A stretch of 64,000 bases of DNA from Micromussa lordhowensis (GCA_964020085.1 OZ026604.1:19872397-19936396); one strand, 5' to 3'. Counted from the stretch's first letter, positions 21,804 through 33,200 are shown. Notes: generated by a model from the letters alone, not told the origin. Translations and numbers: made by a program.

Positions 21804-21922
21804 CTAAAGGTTTTGAATTAAAAAAAAAAAACAGACGATGAACAGTGACATTTTTACCTGAAACTGGTAACGTTTAGCGTGTGTTGCCGCGATTACGGAT
21901 CAGCAGATGTATTTTAATGGCG

Positions 21923-24194
21923 CTGTTTATCAACACGTTGTTTGAGAAATTTTCATCAGTCTCTTCAGCTATTACGGGAACGGTGACGAAAGCACTTTTC
22001 TAATGTGTTTACTGGTAAAATAGAACTTTATAAAATAATTGAGCTACTCTGTGCGCTGTCATTAGTCCATATAGGTATGTTTAGATGAGAGTATGTAAAT
22101 TTGTTTTTGTCCATACATCGTCTTGTAATTTTACAGACGATGTATGGACAAAAAAAATTTTCTCTTCATTTAGTTATAAACTAGTACAAATTTCTCCTAT
22201 CATGATTTTGGTAAATTCTGGTGCATTTTTAAGCATTAGTAGCTGGTGTTGCGAGCTCACCGAACTAATTTTTGGCAAGGGATTATGGGTCATTTGCTTA
22301 ACTATTGTTACCCATCATGCATTAAAACGCTTCTCCCATGATTTATTGTAAGCGGTTGCTCTCTCATGTTAGTCGACTATGTTGTTCTAGGCAATAAACT
22401 GAGTTCAACAATCTCGATTGCTGTTAACTTATTATACTATTGACCAATCAGACCAAAATGGCGAAATGACGACATGTCACTCCAGTTAGCCTAAACAGCG
22501 CTTCGGTTAGCCTAAATATCACTGACTTGAGGGTGGTTAGCTCTCAAAAATCGTGTGGGTTAATAAGCGCATCCCAGCTTCCGTCCTTTTCTTTTCTATT
22601 CGTGTTTTAAAGACGCCCAGAACTGTTTTCAATGATGCTTACCTGAAATGAGCACCAATCGATGACAAATTACACTTTAGCTGTGAATTTGACCGATCGA
22701 GTCCTATAGGATGACAACAACACTCATTAATACCAAAAGCTTTATAGTGGAAACTATCAAACACACAACTGACCTGGAGAATCCGAAAGCGGAAGTGATC
22801 AGATTGATCAATGAGTCATCAAACACTGAAGAAACGTATTCCTACTGTTACAAAGAATACAAATGCTTGTTTTTGAACTCACCTCGCTGCAAAATAACTT
22901 GTGTTTTCTCCACAAGTGAGAGAATTTCACAAAAGAGAAAATAACTTCAGGATCGGAGCGACGGAAAATGCGGACAGTCACACCCTAAAGAGAATATCCC
23001 AGAAGCCCCAGGAATGCCCCAGAAGTCCCAGCGCGTACAATCTGGAATGGCACAGTGGCAAGGACTTGGGAACTGTGGAGTAATGTACATACAGTGCAGC
23101 CGAGAAAAATGCACGACGTTTTGTAACATGCCTATTATATTGTAAAATGGCAACAAATGGGGCTCCATCCGTAAAAAGAGTGTGTGGCGAAATCTTGTTC
23201 CAGGCGAAGTATAACAACTTGTACAGATTGATACCTAGTATATTCCATACCTAAAAACACTTGTCGTTACCAATATTTGTATTGGCTCTATGATCTATTT
23301 AGCCATAAGAAGAAAGAATTTTCCATTAGTAATAGTTTAGGCGAGAATACTTCGTAATTTTTCCTGTAACAGGTTGGAGTGTTATGGGCTAGTATGGACC
23401 CGCCGGCCTCACTTTTATGTTGGCCGAGTAAGAGCCTGAAACCAAATGGCACTTTCATGTTGATGAAGAGTTAAGAGTCCGGAACTGAATAAACCGGAAG
23501 TGATAGAATCGGAATCGGTAGTAAGATGGCAAGGGAGGGGGAATCGCGCCAGACCCCTAAGTCGTGAGAACACATGATCTTTGTCACGCAAGAGCGTGAC
23601 TAGCATCTTTTTAAAAATCGATAACGCAAATACTTCGATTTTGGCTTCACCAACCCCTATCTTTCAGTATAAAATATGTGTTACCATTGATCATTGCTTT
23701 TAGGACATGTGGTGGCTCCTGAAGCAGCCGTTGGGTTTTCTGTTCTACTGCTCAACAATTGAGCACAAAGCATTCATCAATCCAGAAATAGTCTCTTCCT
23801 GTTCCGCGACTCTTGCCTGATAAGTTTCTCAGGCACTCTTACCATGAAGTTTTGGTCTAAACGGACCTCTATCCCCTTTAATCTCACCTCCCTGCCAATC
23901 TCTGGCAATGGCGTACCATCAAAAAAAGAGTTGTCGGGAAGAGAGAGATCTCTCTCAACTTCCTAAAATGCTTTTGAAACTGAAGCCTCGAGCTCTTTGT
24001 CGAATTGCCGTCTGCTTTGTTGCCCCTATGTTTATTCAAAATTCCGTGCGCTTTGTGAATGGGGTGTACCTCCTGTCTTATGTCGGCAGTTTGTTTACGT
24101 ACTTCAAAAAATTAAAAGACCCATTAAGGCATGGGTACACATGGGAGTTATCAAATGACTAGATCAGTGTGAAAATGAATCACCCTCCGCAGCA
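21923..24194. other. No gene seen; one short hairpin
   Basis: Starts where homology to copy B is cut by the B transposon, so it may continue beyond the window in copy B. Donor-like sites on the minus strand (near 22640 and 22880) stand alone. No domain-bearing frame was recognised. Confidence 0.45.
22104..22154. repeat. Perfect 20-bp inverted repeat, 11-nt loop
   Basis: TTTTTGTCCATACATCGTCT at 22104-22123 is repeated inverted at 22135-22154. The stem is too short for a typical microRNA precursor. No function assigned. Confidence 0.85.
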
Positions 24195-24274
24195 ATGATT
24201 TCTGTACTTAAGAGGAACAACGGAAGGTAGTTATCACCACAGCCAGTCAAAACTGAAAACCACATGTTTAGAAT

Positions 24275-24509
24275 AGACCATTTTATAGTTGTTGGCTTGG
24301 TGACCTGGCCTCTGAATGGCAGCGAGGCTGGAGTTGACCTTCTTTTGATACAGACCTCTCTGCTTTTATTGTGTAAATCAAGTTGTTCTCATGCTAACTA
24401 GTTGGCATTTACATGAGAAAAGCTGAGAGGTCTGTATCAAAGCAAGGTCACCTCCAGCCTCGCTTGCATTCATGGCCAGGTAACTAAGCACACAACTGTA
24501 AAATGACCT
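24275..24509. mobile_element. Foldback MITE in the left arm
   Basis: The 235-bp element has ends AGACCATTTTATAGTTG and the inverted CAACTGTAAAATGACCT, with arms of about 85 bp carrying GAGGCTGGA and GGTCTGTATCAAA. The inverted right arm (near 28840) lacks it, which gives a local empty site and a target duplication of about 2 bp (AT). Confidence 0.8.
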
Positions 24510-24681
24510 ATTCAAGTTCAATCTATAGTTACTATGCCCAATTTAAATTTATTGATCACGGCCGGTCCCTTGAGAAAAGCATCTGACATTAATCAAAGCT
24601 AGGAATTTTAAACAATGCATGAACAAATTAAAGAGCATCTCGAACGTCCATTTAGAATTTTAATTAGTCGAAGTGACGAAA

Positions 24682-25792
24682 GATTGAATAAATCAAAAAC
24701 GAAAAACACATCTTTTAGACTTATTTTTAGACTTATTTTTTGTAGACAATTATCAAATGTTAGGTCTAAAATATGGAAAAACGCATCGATTTTAAAACGA
24801 CAGAGATAAGGAAAAACGATTTTAAGGGCAAAATTACGGGAAAACGAGCCCATGTTATAGAAAAAGCGGGTGTACCTCGGTGTAAAAAGCTGTGAAGGTT
24901 TTCTTTGTTTTCCAGCTATTGTTAGGCTTAGGGTCTATTATGTTGACTTCTTTGTTTTCTTTGTTTTGCGTCACTGATGAGTGTCACAGGTTCTAACACC
25001 GAGGATGAGCCAACAAGCGAGCAGATTCGATGTTCGTTGTATTAGTAACGACTGTATGCACCTTTCGTGTCGCTGAAGCTGTTATTAAGTAAAGGAAGGC
25101 ATCTGCACTGGCACTGGAAGAGGACAAACAATCAAAGATGTCGACGTTTTTACAGCGGTGAAAAGGGCGTTAACGATACCGTGAGCCTACACTAGTCTTG
25201 TAGCTTCGGCTCAGTTTTCAAGTGAACTCTACGAAGAAGAAACGAAAAGGGACACTGTTGACTAAAAAATCCATGAAGGGAGAAAAAATGGAGGGGTAAT
25301 TATCAACTGAACCTGATAGTGTAGTGGTGTAGAAGAGATACTGGTAAGTGAGAGGTATGCGAAAGGTAAGGGGTTCTAGACCTGCGGGGGTAAAAGGAAA
25401 AAAGAAAAGGAAAAATAACACGTAAGGAAATAACAAGCCATCTGAAGGAAAAAAATAGAGAAGAATGGAGCTGGGGGGAAGAAGAGAGTCGGCAAAAATA
25501 GACCCAAAATACAGCGCAAAATAATTCTCTTTTATTCATACAGTAAGTAATAATTATGAATGCTAATAGTCAATAGCTTAGGGAGTTGCTATTGTCTTCA
25601 AAAACAATAGAGCGCATACATAATTGATCATTCTGCATGCATAATAAATGTATGGGGTTATATGGAAATCTTTCCGGAATTTCAAACAATACAACAACAA
25701 AGAGCATTTCGAGCGAACGCTTGAAGTAGACTCGAGGCGCGTCACACAACTCGCGGTCACTCCACTCCATAAGCTTTACATCAGAGAAGGTT
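24682..25792. other. 1.1-kb insertion in the left arm
   Basis: Present between GACGAAA and GACTGGTATT of the left arm but absent from the matching right arm (28577-28590). It contains a Pol III promoter-like pair: A-box-like TAGTGTAGTGG at 25317-25327 and a perfect B-box GGTTCTAGACC at 25372-25382. This suggests a tRNA-derived SINE piece. No element ends were identified. Confidence 0.45.
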
Positions 25793-26389
25793 GACTGGTA
25801 TTTATGAGCAGTTTCATTTCAAATGTAACGAACATTAATATCAAACACTTTACACTAACATTACACGATATGACGTCATTAACCTCGTTGTCATGTTGAC
25901 CAAGTAAAAATACTGGTCTCCACAGCCCAATTTTCAGCCAAAAGCAAGAGACCTCAGCACGAGGCTCCGGGCAAGAAACCCCACAAACTCTGTATTTATT
26001 CCCCAGACCCTCCTACTGAGGTCTATTGTTTTAGGCTGAATTTTAATATATCGAAACTGGTCTTTGTCATGACACAATTTCAAATGAACTTTCATGTCAA
26101 AACCTTTTGCGCTAAAATTACGCTTGCAAATTCCTAGTAAGCGTGGCGGTTAAACTCTTCCTGCCACGTATAGAAAACCCAACTCTCTACAATATATGTC
26201 TTGTTTACAAAAAAAATCCTTTCAAGTCTAAGATCATACACATTTCAGCTTTCTCTGACATTCTGGTTGTTGCTGCAGAACTATAGTCTTGGCCGTTGGT
26301 ATTTCACAAAGTCTAACGCTAGGAACTGGACTCGTTTCCAGTTTCTCAGACTCTTGGTCCTCTGGCCTCAAAACGTACGATAGTCTGTC

Positions 26390-26750
26390 GTCTTTGTCTC
26401 TTTGTCTTTGGTCAGGAAGTCTTTACCTGATCCGTTCCTTGTTCTTGGTATAATATTGTCTCCAATATTCGTTGATCCGCTCCCTAGCTGTTGTTTTTAC
26501 AGTATGTTCGCCGTTAATTACGGACGTGTTCCTTGTTCTGTTGACAATAGGCTGGTTGGTTCCTGGCGATCCGTTCCTTGTTGTTTTCATACCATCTTTT
26601 ACGACGGGTGTTGAGAACTTCGGCGTTCTCTGTACGCCATCGTCTTTGTCGAGGCCCGGACTCGTTCCTTGTTCTCTGCGTAATATCTTTTATGGTAGGC
26701 CTTTCTGCAAACGACCTTCAGGTCATTCTCCAGCAGTTGATGAGTAAAAC
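26390..26750 (-). pseudogene. Broken frame with NKER-type repeats
   Basis: On the minus strand, across several frames, a short motif recurs: YYAENKERVR, WYENNKERIAR, YCQQNKEHVR, YYTKNKERIR. At DNA level the shared piece is GTTCCTTGTT (plus strand), seen four times between 26430 and 26675. Basic Y-x-NKER repeats occur in proteins of large DNA viruses and related elements. Stops and frameshifts show decay, and I assign no function. Confidence 0.4.
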
Positions 26751-26759
26751 CCGAGAATC

Positions 26760-27074
26760 CTACTCTCTTATAAGAGTTACATGGCTAATGCAGGTTTCAA
26801 CCTCTTCTTCGTCTTCGTCATCATGTTCGGGGAGTAACTTCTTTTGCATTAGTCTGCTTAACAGAAATTTCCGTTTTGCTGCTGCCGACTCGGCCGCTTC
26901 CTCAAAATCCATGTCATCTTCCTCAGTAACTCGTCGAAGAGTTTTCATGACTTTATGGTGTATTGCGTCGTGTTTGATACGGTGAGTCCATTTTAGGAGC
27001 TCGAAATAAGTCCTTCGTAGCCTTCTTCTACTTACAGGTAACAGAATATTGAAAGCGGCACTTTCGGCATGCAT
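26760..27074 (-). CDS. Small frame of unknown function in Polinton-like remnant
   Basis: 104-aa frame with an R-rich N-terminal part (SRRRLRRTYFELLKW) and an acidic tail (HDDEDEEEVE). It follows an E-rich coding remnant (about 27090-27350, several frames) and lies on the same strand as the ATPase remnant upstream. No family recognised. It may be a decayed structural or accessory gene. Confidence 0.35.
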   Translation of the reverse strand: MHAESAAFNILLPVSRRRLRRTYFELLKWTHRIKHDAIHHKVMKTLRRVTEEDDMDFEEAAESAAAKRKFLLSRLMQKKLLPEHDDEDEEEVETCISHVTLIRE

Positions 27075-27488
27075 AGTCTAAGGATTTTCAGTTATCCAGG
27101 AACTGTTGGATTTCTTTCATGTAGGTTTCTCTGAGACCTACCGCCGACATTTTTACGTAACGGACTCCAGCGATGTGGTTCATCATCGTTGTTCGCCTCG
27201 CCTTTCTCTTCGGAGCTTCTAGTAACCTCCTCTTTCTCCTGTTCCTCGTCAGGCCCCTCTTCTTCCACTTCCTCCTCTTCCTCTTCTACGATTTCATCCT
27301 TGTTTTCTTCTACTTGCTGAAGCAGCAGGCATGATTCTCGTCAGTCGGAATTCACCCAAGACAGCGTGCTTCGAATGAGCCGAGTCGATTAAAGAGATAT
27401 TCAAAATGCCAATTTGAACTGTGTTCAAACATCCTCTCTCTTAGTTCCTGGATGCCAACGCGGGTATCCTTCGTGCGACAAGAGGGGG

Positions 27489-28160
27489 CTAAATACGCGA
27501 TTCCTGTCCATCACTGGCGGGATGTAAAGCCAGGACCGTGTATCCGAATGGTCGTTCGGTCACTTTCTGATAGGCGTCCATCATGTCTTGCCAGAAAGTT
27601 GGAAAAGCTCGAAACAGTAAATTCCTAATACCTAATTGGTCTCGGGGATTTTTGAAGGCTATAACCTAGTGGGCGTTCCTGGAAATACTCTTGGCATATT
27701 TCCCTGGTGGAAACAGGTCTGGTACAAGTACAACACGGTGATATTGTGATGACGAGAATGTTTGGTGAAAAAGTCACCTCCCTCTTCACCTCCCTCTGCC
27801 ATCAGATCATCTAACACGAGTAATCCACCCTTCGGAAACCATTTTGCAAATGGGGGGTGGTAGGAATCCATCCGTAAAATTGTACACCAGCCTCTTACAT
27901 GTCTCGGAACTGATCCATCTTTCCACGCCCCGTAGCAATAATGAATCGTGGGAGGACGGCTTACAAAGAATTCTTCCAAGTGATCCAAGAGTAACGACTC
28001 AGTAAAACAAGTCTTGCCACAGCCAGAGTGGCCCACGACCAAAATACTGGAGGTGTCTGGAACAGAAACCCTTCTCCCATTTCTATTCCATTTGGAATCC
28101 CACGATTCATTTTGGTCGGAAAAGTGATGCTTGGGACTTCGTCTCCTGTTTTCTAGGATC
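27489..28160 (-). pseudogene. FtsK/HerA-type packaging ATPase fragment (Polinton/adintovirus-like)
   Basis: The minus-strand frame carries Walker A GHSGCGKT (near 28015), Walker B GLLVLDDLM (near 27810) and the downstream signature HHNITVLYLYQ typical of viral genome-packaging ATPases of the Polinton/adintovirus group. The frame is open upstream to about 28160 with no convincing ATG. It hits a stop at 27659, and its C-terminal continuation (PRDQLGIRNLL, ending at 27489) lies in another frame, so the gene is broken. In an intact element this enzyme would drive DNA into capsids. Here it is an old genomic copy and not expected to work. Confidence 0.65.
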
Positions 28161-28211
28161 CTCTGCCTTGAGAAATTTTTTTCTCGAGACGGATTCTATT
28201 GTTTCATTGCT

Positions 28212-28373
28212 AGTGGTGGTGGTATGGCGCTGGTGTGGCGGTGGAGGTGGTGGTGGGTTTGGTGTAGTAATGGTGCCAGTGGCGGTGGTGTAGCGGTAAT
28301 GGAGGTGGTGGTGGTGTTGGTTGGAGCAGTGGTGGTGGTGGTGGCAGTGGCGGTGGTGGTGATGGTTGTGGCA

Positions 28374-28404
<31 letters not shown>

Positions 28405-28518
28405 GTGTAGTGGTGGCAGTGGCGGTGGTGGTGGTGGCGACGGTTGTGGCAGTGGCGATGGCGGTGGTGGTGGTGGCTATAGAAATTGTGGTGGTGGCGG
28501 TGGCGGTGGTGGTGATAG
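28212..28518. repeat. GGT/GGC-type microsatellite
   Basis: About 300 bp of GGT, GGC and GAT triplets directly abutting the inner end of the right inverted arm. The plus-strand frame reads mostly valine and alanine and is a repeat artefact. Confidence 0.9.
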
Positions 28519-28604
28519 TGTTGTTTTGATATTAAAGTTCGTTACATTTGAGATAAAACTGCTCATGAATACCAGTCTCGTCTCTTCCACTAATTTAAAT
28601 TCTA

Positions 28605-28615
28605 TAAGGGGGGCA

Positions 28616-28652
<37 letters not shown>

Positions 28653-28701
28653 TATTACAAGATAATTTGGTGTTATCAACCCAGTTGATAACACCAAATT
28701 A
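28605..28701. mobile_element. 97-bp insertion with 14-bp target duplication
   Basis: Flanked by TAATTTAAATTCTA at 28591-28604 and 28702-28715. The inverted left arm (near 24655) has a single diverged copy, confirming insertion. The insert ends in a perfect hairpin with 19-bp arms ATAATTTGGTGTTATCAAC (28662-28680 and 28684-28702) and a 3-nt loop. The length of the duplication points to retrotransposon machinery acting on a short RNA. Confidence 0.75.
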
Positions 28702-28931
28702 TAATTTAAATTCTAAACGGACATTCGAGATGCTCCTTGTTCATGTGTTGTTTAAAATTCCTTTGATTAATGTCAGATGCTTTTCTCAAGCGAGCGATCG
28801 AGATCAATGAATTTAGATTGAACATAGTAACTATGGATTGAAGTTGAATTCTAAACATGTGTTTTTCAGTTTGACTGGCTGCGCTGATAACTACCTGGCG
28901 TTGTTTCCTCTTAGTTAAGTATAGAAATCAT

Positions 28932-30884
28932 ACCATTTTGTGAATGGGGACATTTGATTATGCGTTGCGTGAGTAAAACATCGATTCCTTGCCTTTAAAC
29001 TCCAACGAATAAACAACAAATAAACAGGAATAAACCAACACGAAAGCGAGACTAGGGTCCAATCTCTTTTTACTCGGTCAATATGACGACAAGTAGGGGG
29101 TAGCCCCGACCCCTTTAATACTGGATCGCGTGAAATACGAAAAAGGTTATTCAAAGGTGAGCGTCACCTCTATATTCGCACACCAAACAGTCAGTTACTT
29201 GAAGTTGGATGAGAGATTTATTAAGGTGAGTCATTCAAGTGGTTGGTATGCTTCCTATCATGATAAGGAGAGCTGAGTGTTGCAATGTGTGACCTTTTTA
29301 TGGATTATGGATGCCCTCGACAAATGTTAGAAAAAGTGTCGAACACTTCACTGTTGGTTGGCACCATGGATCGAGAGGGAAAAAGAAATAGTGAAAGTTT
29401 TTTTATATCAAGACCTTGTACTAGCTGACAAACGATTCGTTGCTCGACTACTTTGATGACTTGTATGACCATGGCCATAGGTGATATGGCTGATGTTAAA
29501 CGTGCAAAAAGATATGTCAAAAGATATGGCATCAAAACGTACAAAGAATTATTGTGGTTTTTGAAGGGTTCAAAAGGAATGCCATGTCATATATCCAATG
29601 TTATGTCTGTCTAGATGACATACAACCTGAGGGAACTGATGCCACTCAGCTCTTCCTTCAACACATATGTCCGAAAGTCCACCATCTGAGCAACCTGCGA
29701 AACACCCTGTGAAATACACTGTACGTATTTTTAATGTATTCTGATGTCATCTATTCTCTGATTGGATGCCCATGAGGTCATCGTCCCATAATGAACTGCC
29801 ACGCCCCATTTATAATGTTTGCTCGTACCCATGGCCCTCAGTCTTAACAAGGTGGCTGACCTAACCGACTTCTCACACTTTAAGACCTGACACTATAAGT
29901 AAGATTTTTTATTGATTGTTGTTAACCCCAGTTTGATTGACACATCGGACGAGTCTGGGTAAATGGCAAAACCTGTCCGAGGCGGTCGCGTCTGGTTGGC
30001 AATTTCCTACACAGACTCCTGTGTTTACTCGATCCTACACGATCGAAGCCTGTAGAAGTCACCCTCAGGTTTCAAGGTTTCACTGTGCATCTCAGTGTGT
30101 GCGAGCCGATGTTGGACTTGTCAATAGCTTCACGGGCGCTATACCCGACACACTTCCCGCTTTGTAAAACTAGGATTTTTGAAATAGAATTGTGTTCTTT
30201 TAAAATTCACCTTTGTCTCCGCCTGATTTTTAGGGTTAAGGTTAATATGCAAATTTGAGGATTGACCGAGTGAGGGAATGGGTCGAGCTTCCTCGTACGC
30301 CATCTTGTTTGTCATGTGGACAAAATCCGGCCTCCTGGTTGGTCAAGAGCTTTTTAATGATATGCTAATGATATGTACTGCGCTCTGATTAGCTAGGACC
30401 CCTATAAACGTCCTATACTACTAAAATTACTATGTATAAAACCATAAAAAACATCAGTATTGATTCAGACTTATCAAGAGCTCTTATCCAGCAAATGTTT
30501 ATGTATACTCCTGTAACATCTCTAATAGGAAATCAAGAATCAGAAGGGAAGTGGTACATTCCAAGGCATTTTGGTTTCGGCTTAAATCATTGTGTATAGG
30601 GGCTGAACAATAAATTTGTCTCTGCACAACCTGTAAACCTACTCCACTCACTGTTAAAGAGATAACAAGACAAAAAAGGAAAACAAGACACGATGTAGTT
30701 TTATTTCATAAAATATTTCAGTTGTTTGTCTGAAAAATCATAGCGAAAAATAGAAAACATTCCATGTTTAACTGTGGGCCTAATTAAGGTTACGTTAATT
30801 TTACATTACTTAAAGCTGCTAGAGGATCGGCATCATTCGATGTACACATCATAATGTTAGTCCCCTGTACTAACTATAGATGGT
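28932..30884. other. No gene seen
   Basis: Mixed AT-rich sequence. The short frames at about 29305-29544 and 29937-30167 have no recognisable domain. No RNA gene or element ends were identified. Confidence 0.45.
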
Positions 30885-31206
30885 ATAAATCTACTAGTCG
30901 TTTAAAACAGATAGCTGCCTGGAAGAAATTTGATTTAAGAACATCAAATTTCCTCCGACAACTTTCAGCCCGGCGATATTTCCTTGAAAGAAACACTCTA
31001 TTGTTGAAATAAATAGACAGTGAGTAGAGTAGCCAATCAGAGAACGCCATTTGTAATAGAACGCTAGTAGATAGAATGCCGCTCTCTGATTGGCTACGCT
31101 ACCACTATCTATTCTGTTGTACACAGTGAGTAGCGTAGCAGTGTGCGTTTTCGAAGTGTCTGTGAACAGGAGTTAGATGAAGTTTTGAACGACTAGTAGA
31201 GTTATA
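30885..31206. mobile_element. Foldback MITE with internal CCAAT hairpin
   Basis: Termini ATAAATCTACTAGTCGTTT (30885-30903) and the inverted GAACGACTAGTAGAGTTAT (31188-31206). Inside, AGAGTAGCCAATCAGAGA and its inverted partner CTCTCTGATTGGCTACGCT form a stem. The flank AACAATTAGATT is shared with MITEs at 6225 and 45565. Confidence 0.7.
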
Positions 31207-32048
31207 CTAAAACAATTAGATTGTTCGCTCGCGATTTCTAGCACTAATTGCTCTGGTTTAGAAGACCTTCTTTTTAGTTATAAAACACAGTCACGCGCCG
31301 TTTTAACGTTTACGTTGAATGAGAATTAAGGATCCTTTTACGAAAGCTTCTTTAAGCTTACCCAACGAAATAGATTTCTTGTGGATTCGTGAGCAACTTG
31401 GTAAATTCCAACCAAGTTTTGAGTTAAAAGTTCGAGTTAAGAGGCTACTCGGTTGGTAATCATCCTCTTTTAACTTATTTATCGTGGATTCAGTTATTAG
31501 TCCAAGAGGGTATGCTGTCGACACAAGTCACGCTCGTGCAAAAATAAAACATGGTTTCGGTTACAACATTTGAACCGTATGGGACGTACAATTCTTTAAC
31601 ACGAAATGTTAACTCTCCCTCGTTTTGCAAATTTCTTCAGGCTCGACTGACATCTTGGCACAGTTCCTGTTTTCTTTTCCTATTTTTCGCTACTCCAAAT
31701 CTGCCACCGTTCGACCCACCTGTGTAAATATTTTTCATCGTTGTCCACCTAGTTTTGCACTAAACCTGAGCCCGTGATATGATCACGCGATGCTGGTCAG
31801 CGGGCACCTTGTTTTGACAATTAACATAACATGGATTTCCAATATCAAAGATGTTCTTATAATAATGCTGTTACTTTCTTAGTGCTCGCGCACGCGCAGC
31901 GCAAGTTGCGTACGGACAGTCACGTGACAACCAAAGTTTTTTAGATCGATGGGTTACCAAATTTGCTAAGGTATGGGGTTCCGCTATAAGGGGATCACAG
32001 GACAGAAATACGTAAGCCTTAAGTCTCTCTTCACATAGGCTCAACGGA
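31207..32048. other. No gene seen
   Basis: A 73-aa minus-strand frame (31303-31524) has no recognisable domain. A CG-rich patch near 31880-31930 contains CACGTGAC, an E-box-like site, but no adjacent gene supports a promoter. Confidence 0.35.
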
Positions 32049-32206
32049 CCTTTTCGGCGATACTGCGGCCATTATGAATTCCATTGTTTCAAATAGCAAT
32101 TATTAAATGCTCTGGAAGTGAAATAGTATATATTTGCCCCCTGAACATCGCATAATAGCTCTTTGAAACAATAGAATTCAAAATGCTCGTTGTATCGCCG
32201 ATAAGG
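32049..32206. repeat. 158-bp imperfect hairpin
   Basis: CCTTTTCGGCGATAC (32049-32063) pairs with GTATCGCCGATAAGG (32192-32206), and GAATTCCATTGTTTCAAA (32076-32093) pairs with TTTGAAACAATAGAATTC (32162-32179). Ends are not flanked by a clear target duplication. Confidence 0.65.
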
Positions 32207-32540
32207 GCGACCATATCCAGCCGTTTTGTGAGCTCGCGTTCCTTGGAAGGAGGATAAACAACCGGACTCCCGAGCTTACTTTTCACATGGAGCGTTTGTG
32301 TTGCAAGAGAAGAGAAAGAAGACAAGAACTTCATGGTTCGAAAAATGCTCCATAAAACTGACTGTGAACTCCATAGCGTTGGTACAGGGAGGCCTGAAAT
32401 TATTCCAATGCTGCGAGAAGGCATTACAGGGGCGTCAAAAGTGTTCTTACCGTGTCTCCTTCCTCTGTATTCCTTGCTCGCGATATAACAACCAGCGGCA
32501 ACAAAGCTTTCACCGTTCAACCCACCGACAAAAGCAGCTA

Positions 32541-33200
32541 TTGGATCACACAATGTGGGGAGATCAACCCGGTCTAAAATCAGAAATGGAAAACTTGCAA
32601 AGTTTTCAGAACAAATTTGCGAGGAAAATTAAAATTAGGCAAGATGTCTTTTTCAGAAGCTCTGAAGTGTCCGAATTGGCTCCCTCTGGCTGGAAGACGT
32701 CTTTCTCGCCGATGTATCGCCGTAGAAAATGCAATCGAAGGAAAAATTCCGCAACATTTTGAAAGTTTGACACTAAGAAGTTCACATGGCTACAACACTA
32801 GAAATGGCTACTTATCAAGATTGCCTAAACCCAAAACGGAAAGCGGAAAGAGAGTGTCCTACTTCCGTTTCACAAATGACTGGATGTCCCTCCTAGTATT
32901 TTTGAGAAAGCCAATGCCGTGCTCATTTTTTAAGAAAAACCTTACAAGGTTCCTAATGGATAAATATGTTTAGTTAATGGATAAATATTTTTTAGATGAA
33001 CGTCGTATTGTTGATAGATAATTATTTGTAAATAGTTTTAGGACAGTAAGTAGTTTTAGTAGTTTTTAGATCTGTGACATTTGTATTTCTTATTTTAGAT
33101 TTTAATACTTTTTATTTTTATGGAGGACCTCCCTGGAAACCATGTATTTACGTGACGGGTGATTCCTTCTTAAAGATTGTTTCATTATTATATTATTATT
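32541..33200 (+). pseudogene. 5'-truncated non-LTR retrotransposon, RT tail and 3' UTR
   Basis: The frame around 32541-32625 reads MENLQSFQNKFARKI. After a frameshift, 32640-32973 reads ALKCPNWLPLAGRRLSRRC, then HGYNTRNGYLSRLP and SGKRVSYFRF. This is the C-terminal tail of jockey/CR1/L2-type element proteins (thumb and beyond). About 230 bp of 3' UTR follows, ending in ATTATTATATTATTATTA near 33200. No catalytic RT motifs remain. Confidence 0.7.

Larger units (their letters stand above)
1..21922. repeat. Segmental duplication, copy A
   Basis: Nearly the whole interval aligns collinearly and in the same orientation with 41686-63136. Anchor pairs are 1/41686, 2385/43763, 8487/47669, 13103/52378, 17663/58003 and 21922/63136. 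By eye, non-coding flanks differ by roughly 4%, while part of the receptor gene differs by under 1%. Large differences are discrete insertions, listed separately. The copy starts at or before the window edge. Its right limit is unknown because copy B is broken there by a transposon. Confidence 0.95.
24195..28931. mobile_element. Decayed Polinton/adintovirus-like element with inverted arms
   Basis: The left arm (24195-24681 plus 25793-25848) matches the right arm (28519-28931) inverted. Shared marks include ATGATTTCT at the outer ends, GAGAAAAGCATCTGACATTA, and TATGAGCAGTTT at the inner ends. Between the arms, minus-strand remnants include a packaging-type ATPase (27489-28160), an acidic and a basic small frame, and NKER-type repeats. 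A later MITE and a 1.1-kb insertion split the left arm, and a 97-bp insertion splits the right arm. At 4.7 kb it is far shorter than an intact element, and no polymerase, integrase or capsid gene is seen. Confidence 0.55.

Noticed and set aside
22104..22154. microRNA precursor
   Set aside because: The 20-bp stem with 11-nt loop is too short and has no flanking lower stem.
28131..28529. Valine/alanine-rich plus-strand frame
   Set aside because: It is a translation of the GGT/GGC microsatellite.
29937..30167. 76-aa frame in the spacer
   Set aside because: No domain, no splice context, no repeat homology; length is within chance.
32089..32553. 154-aa minus-strand frame
   Set aside because: It covers a hairpin and is antisense to the non-LTR remnant; no domain recognised.
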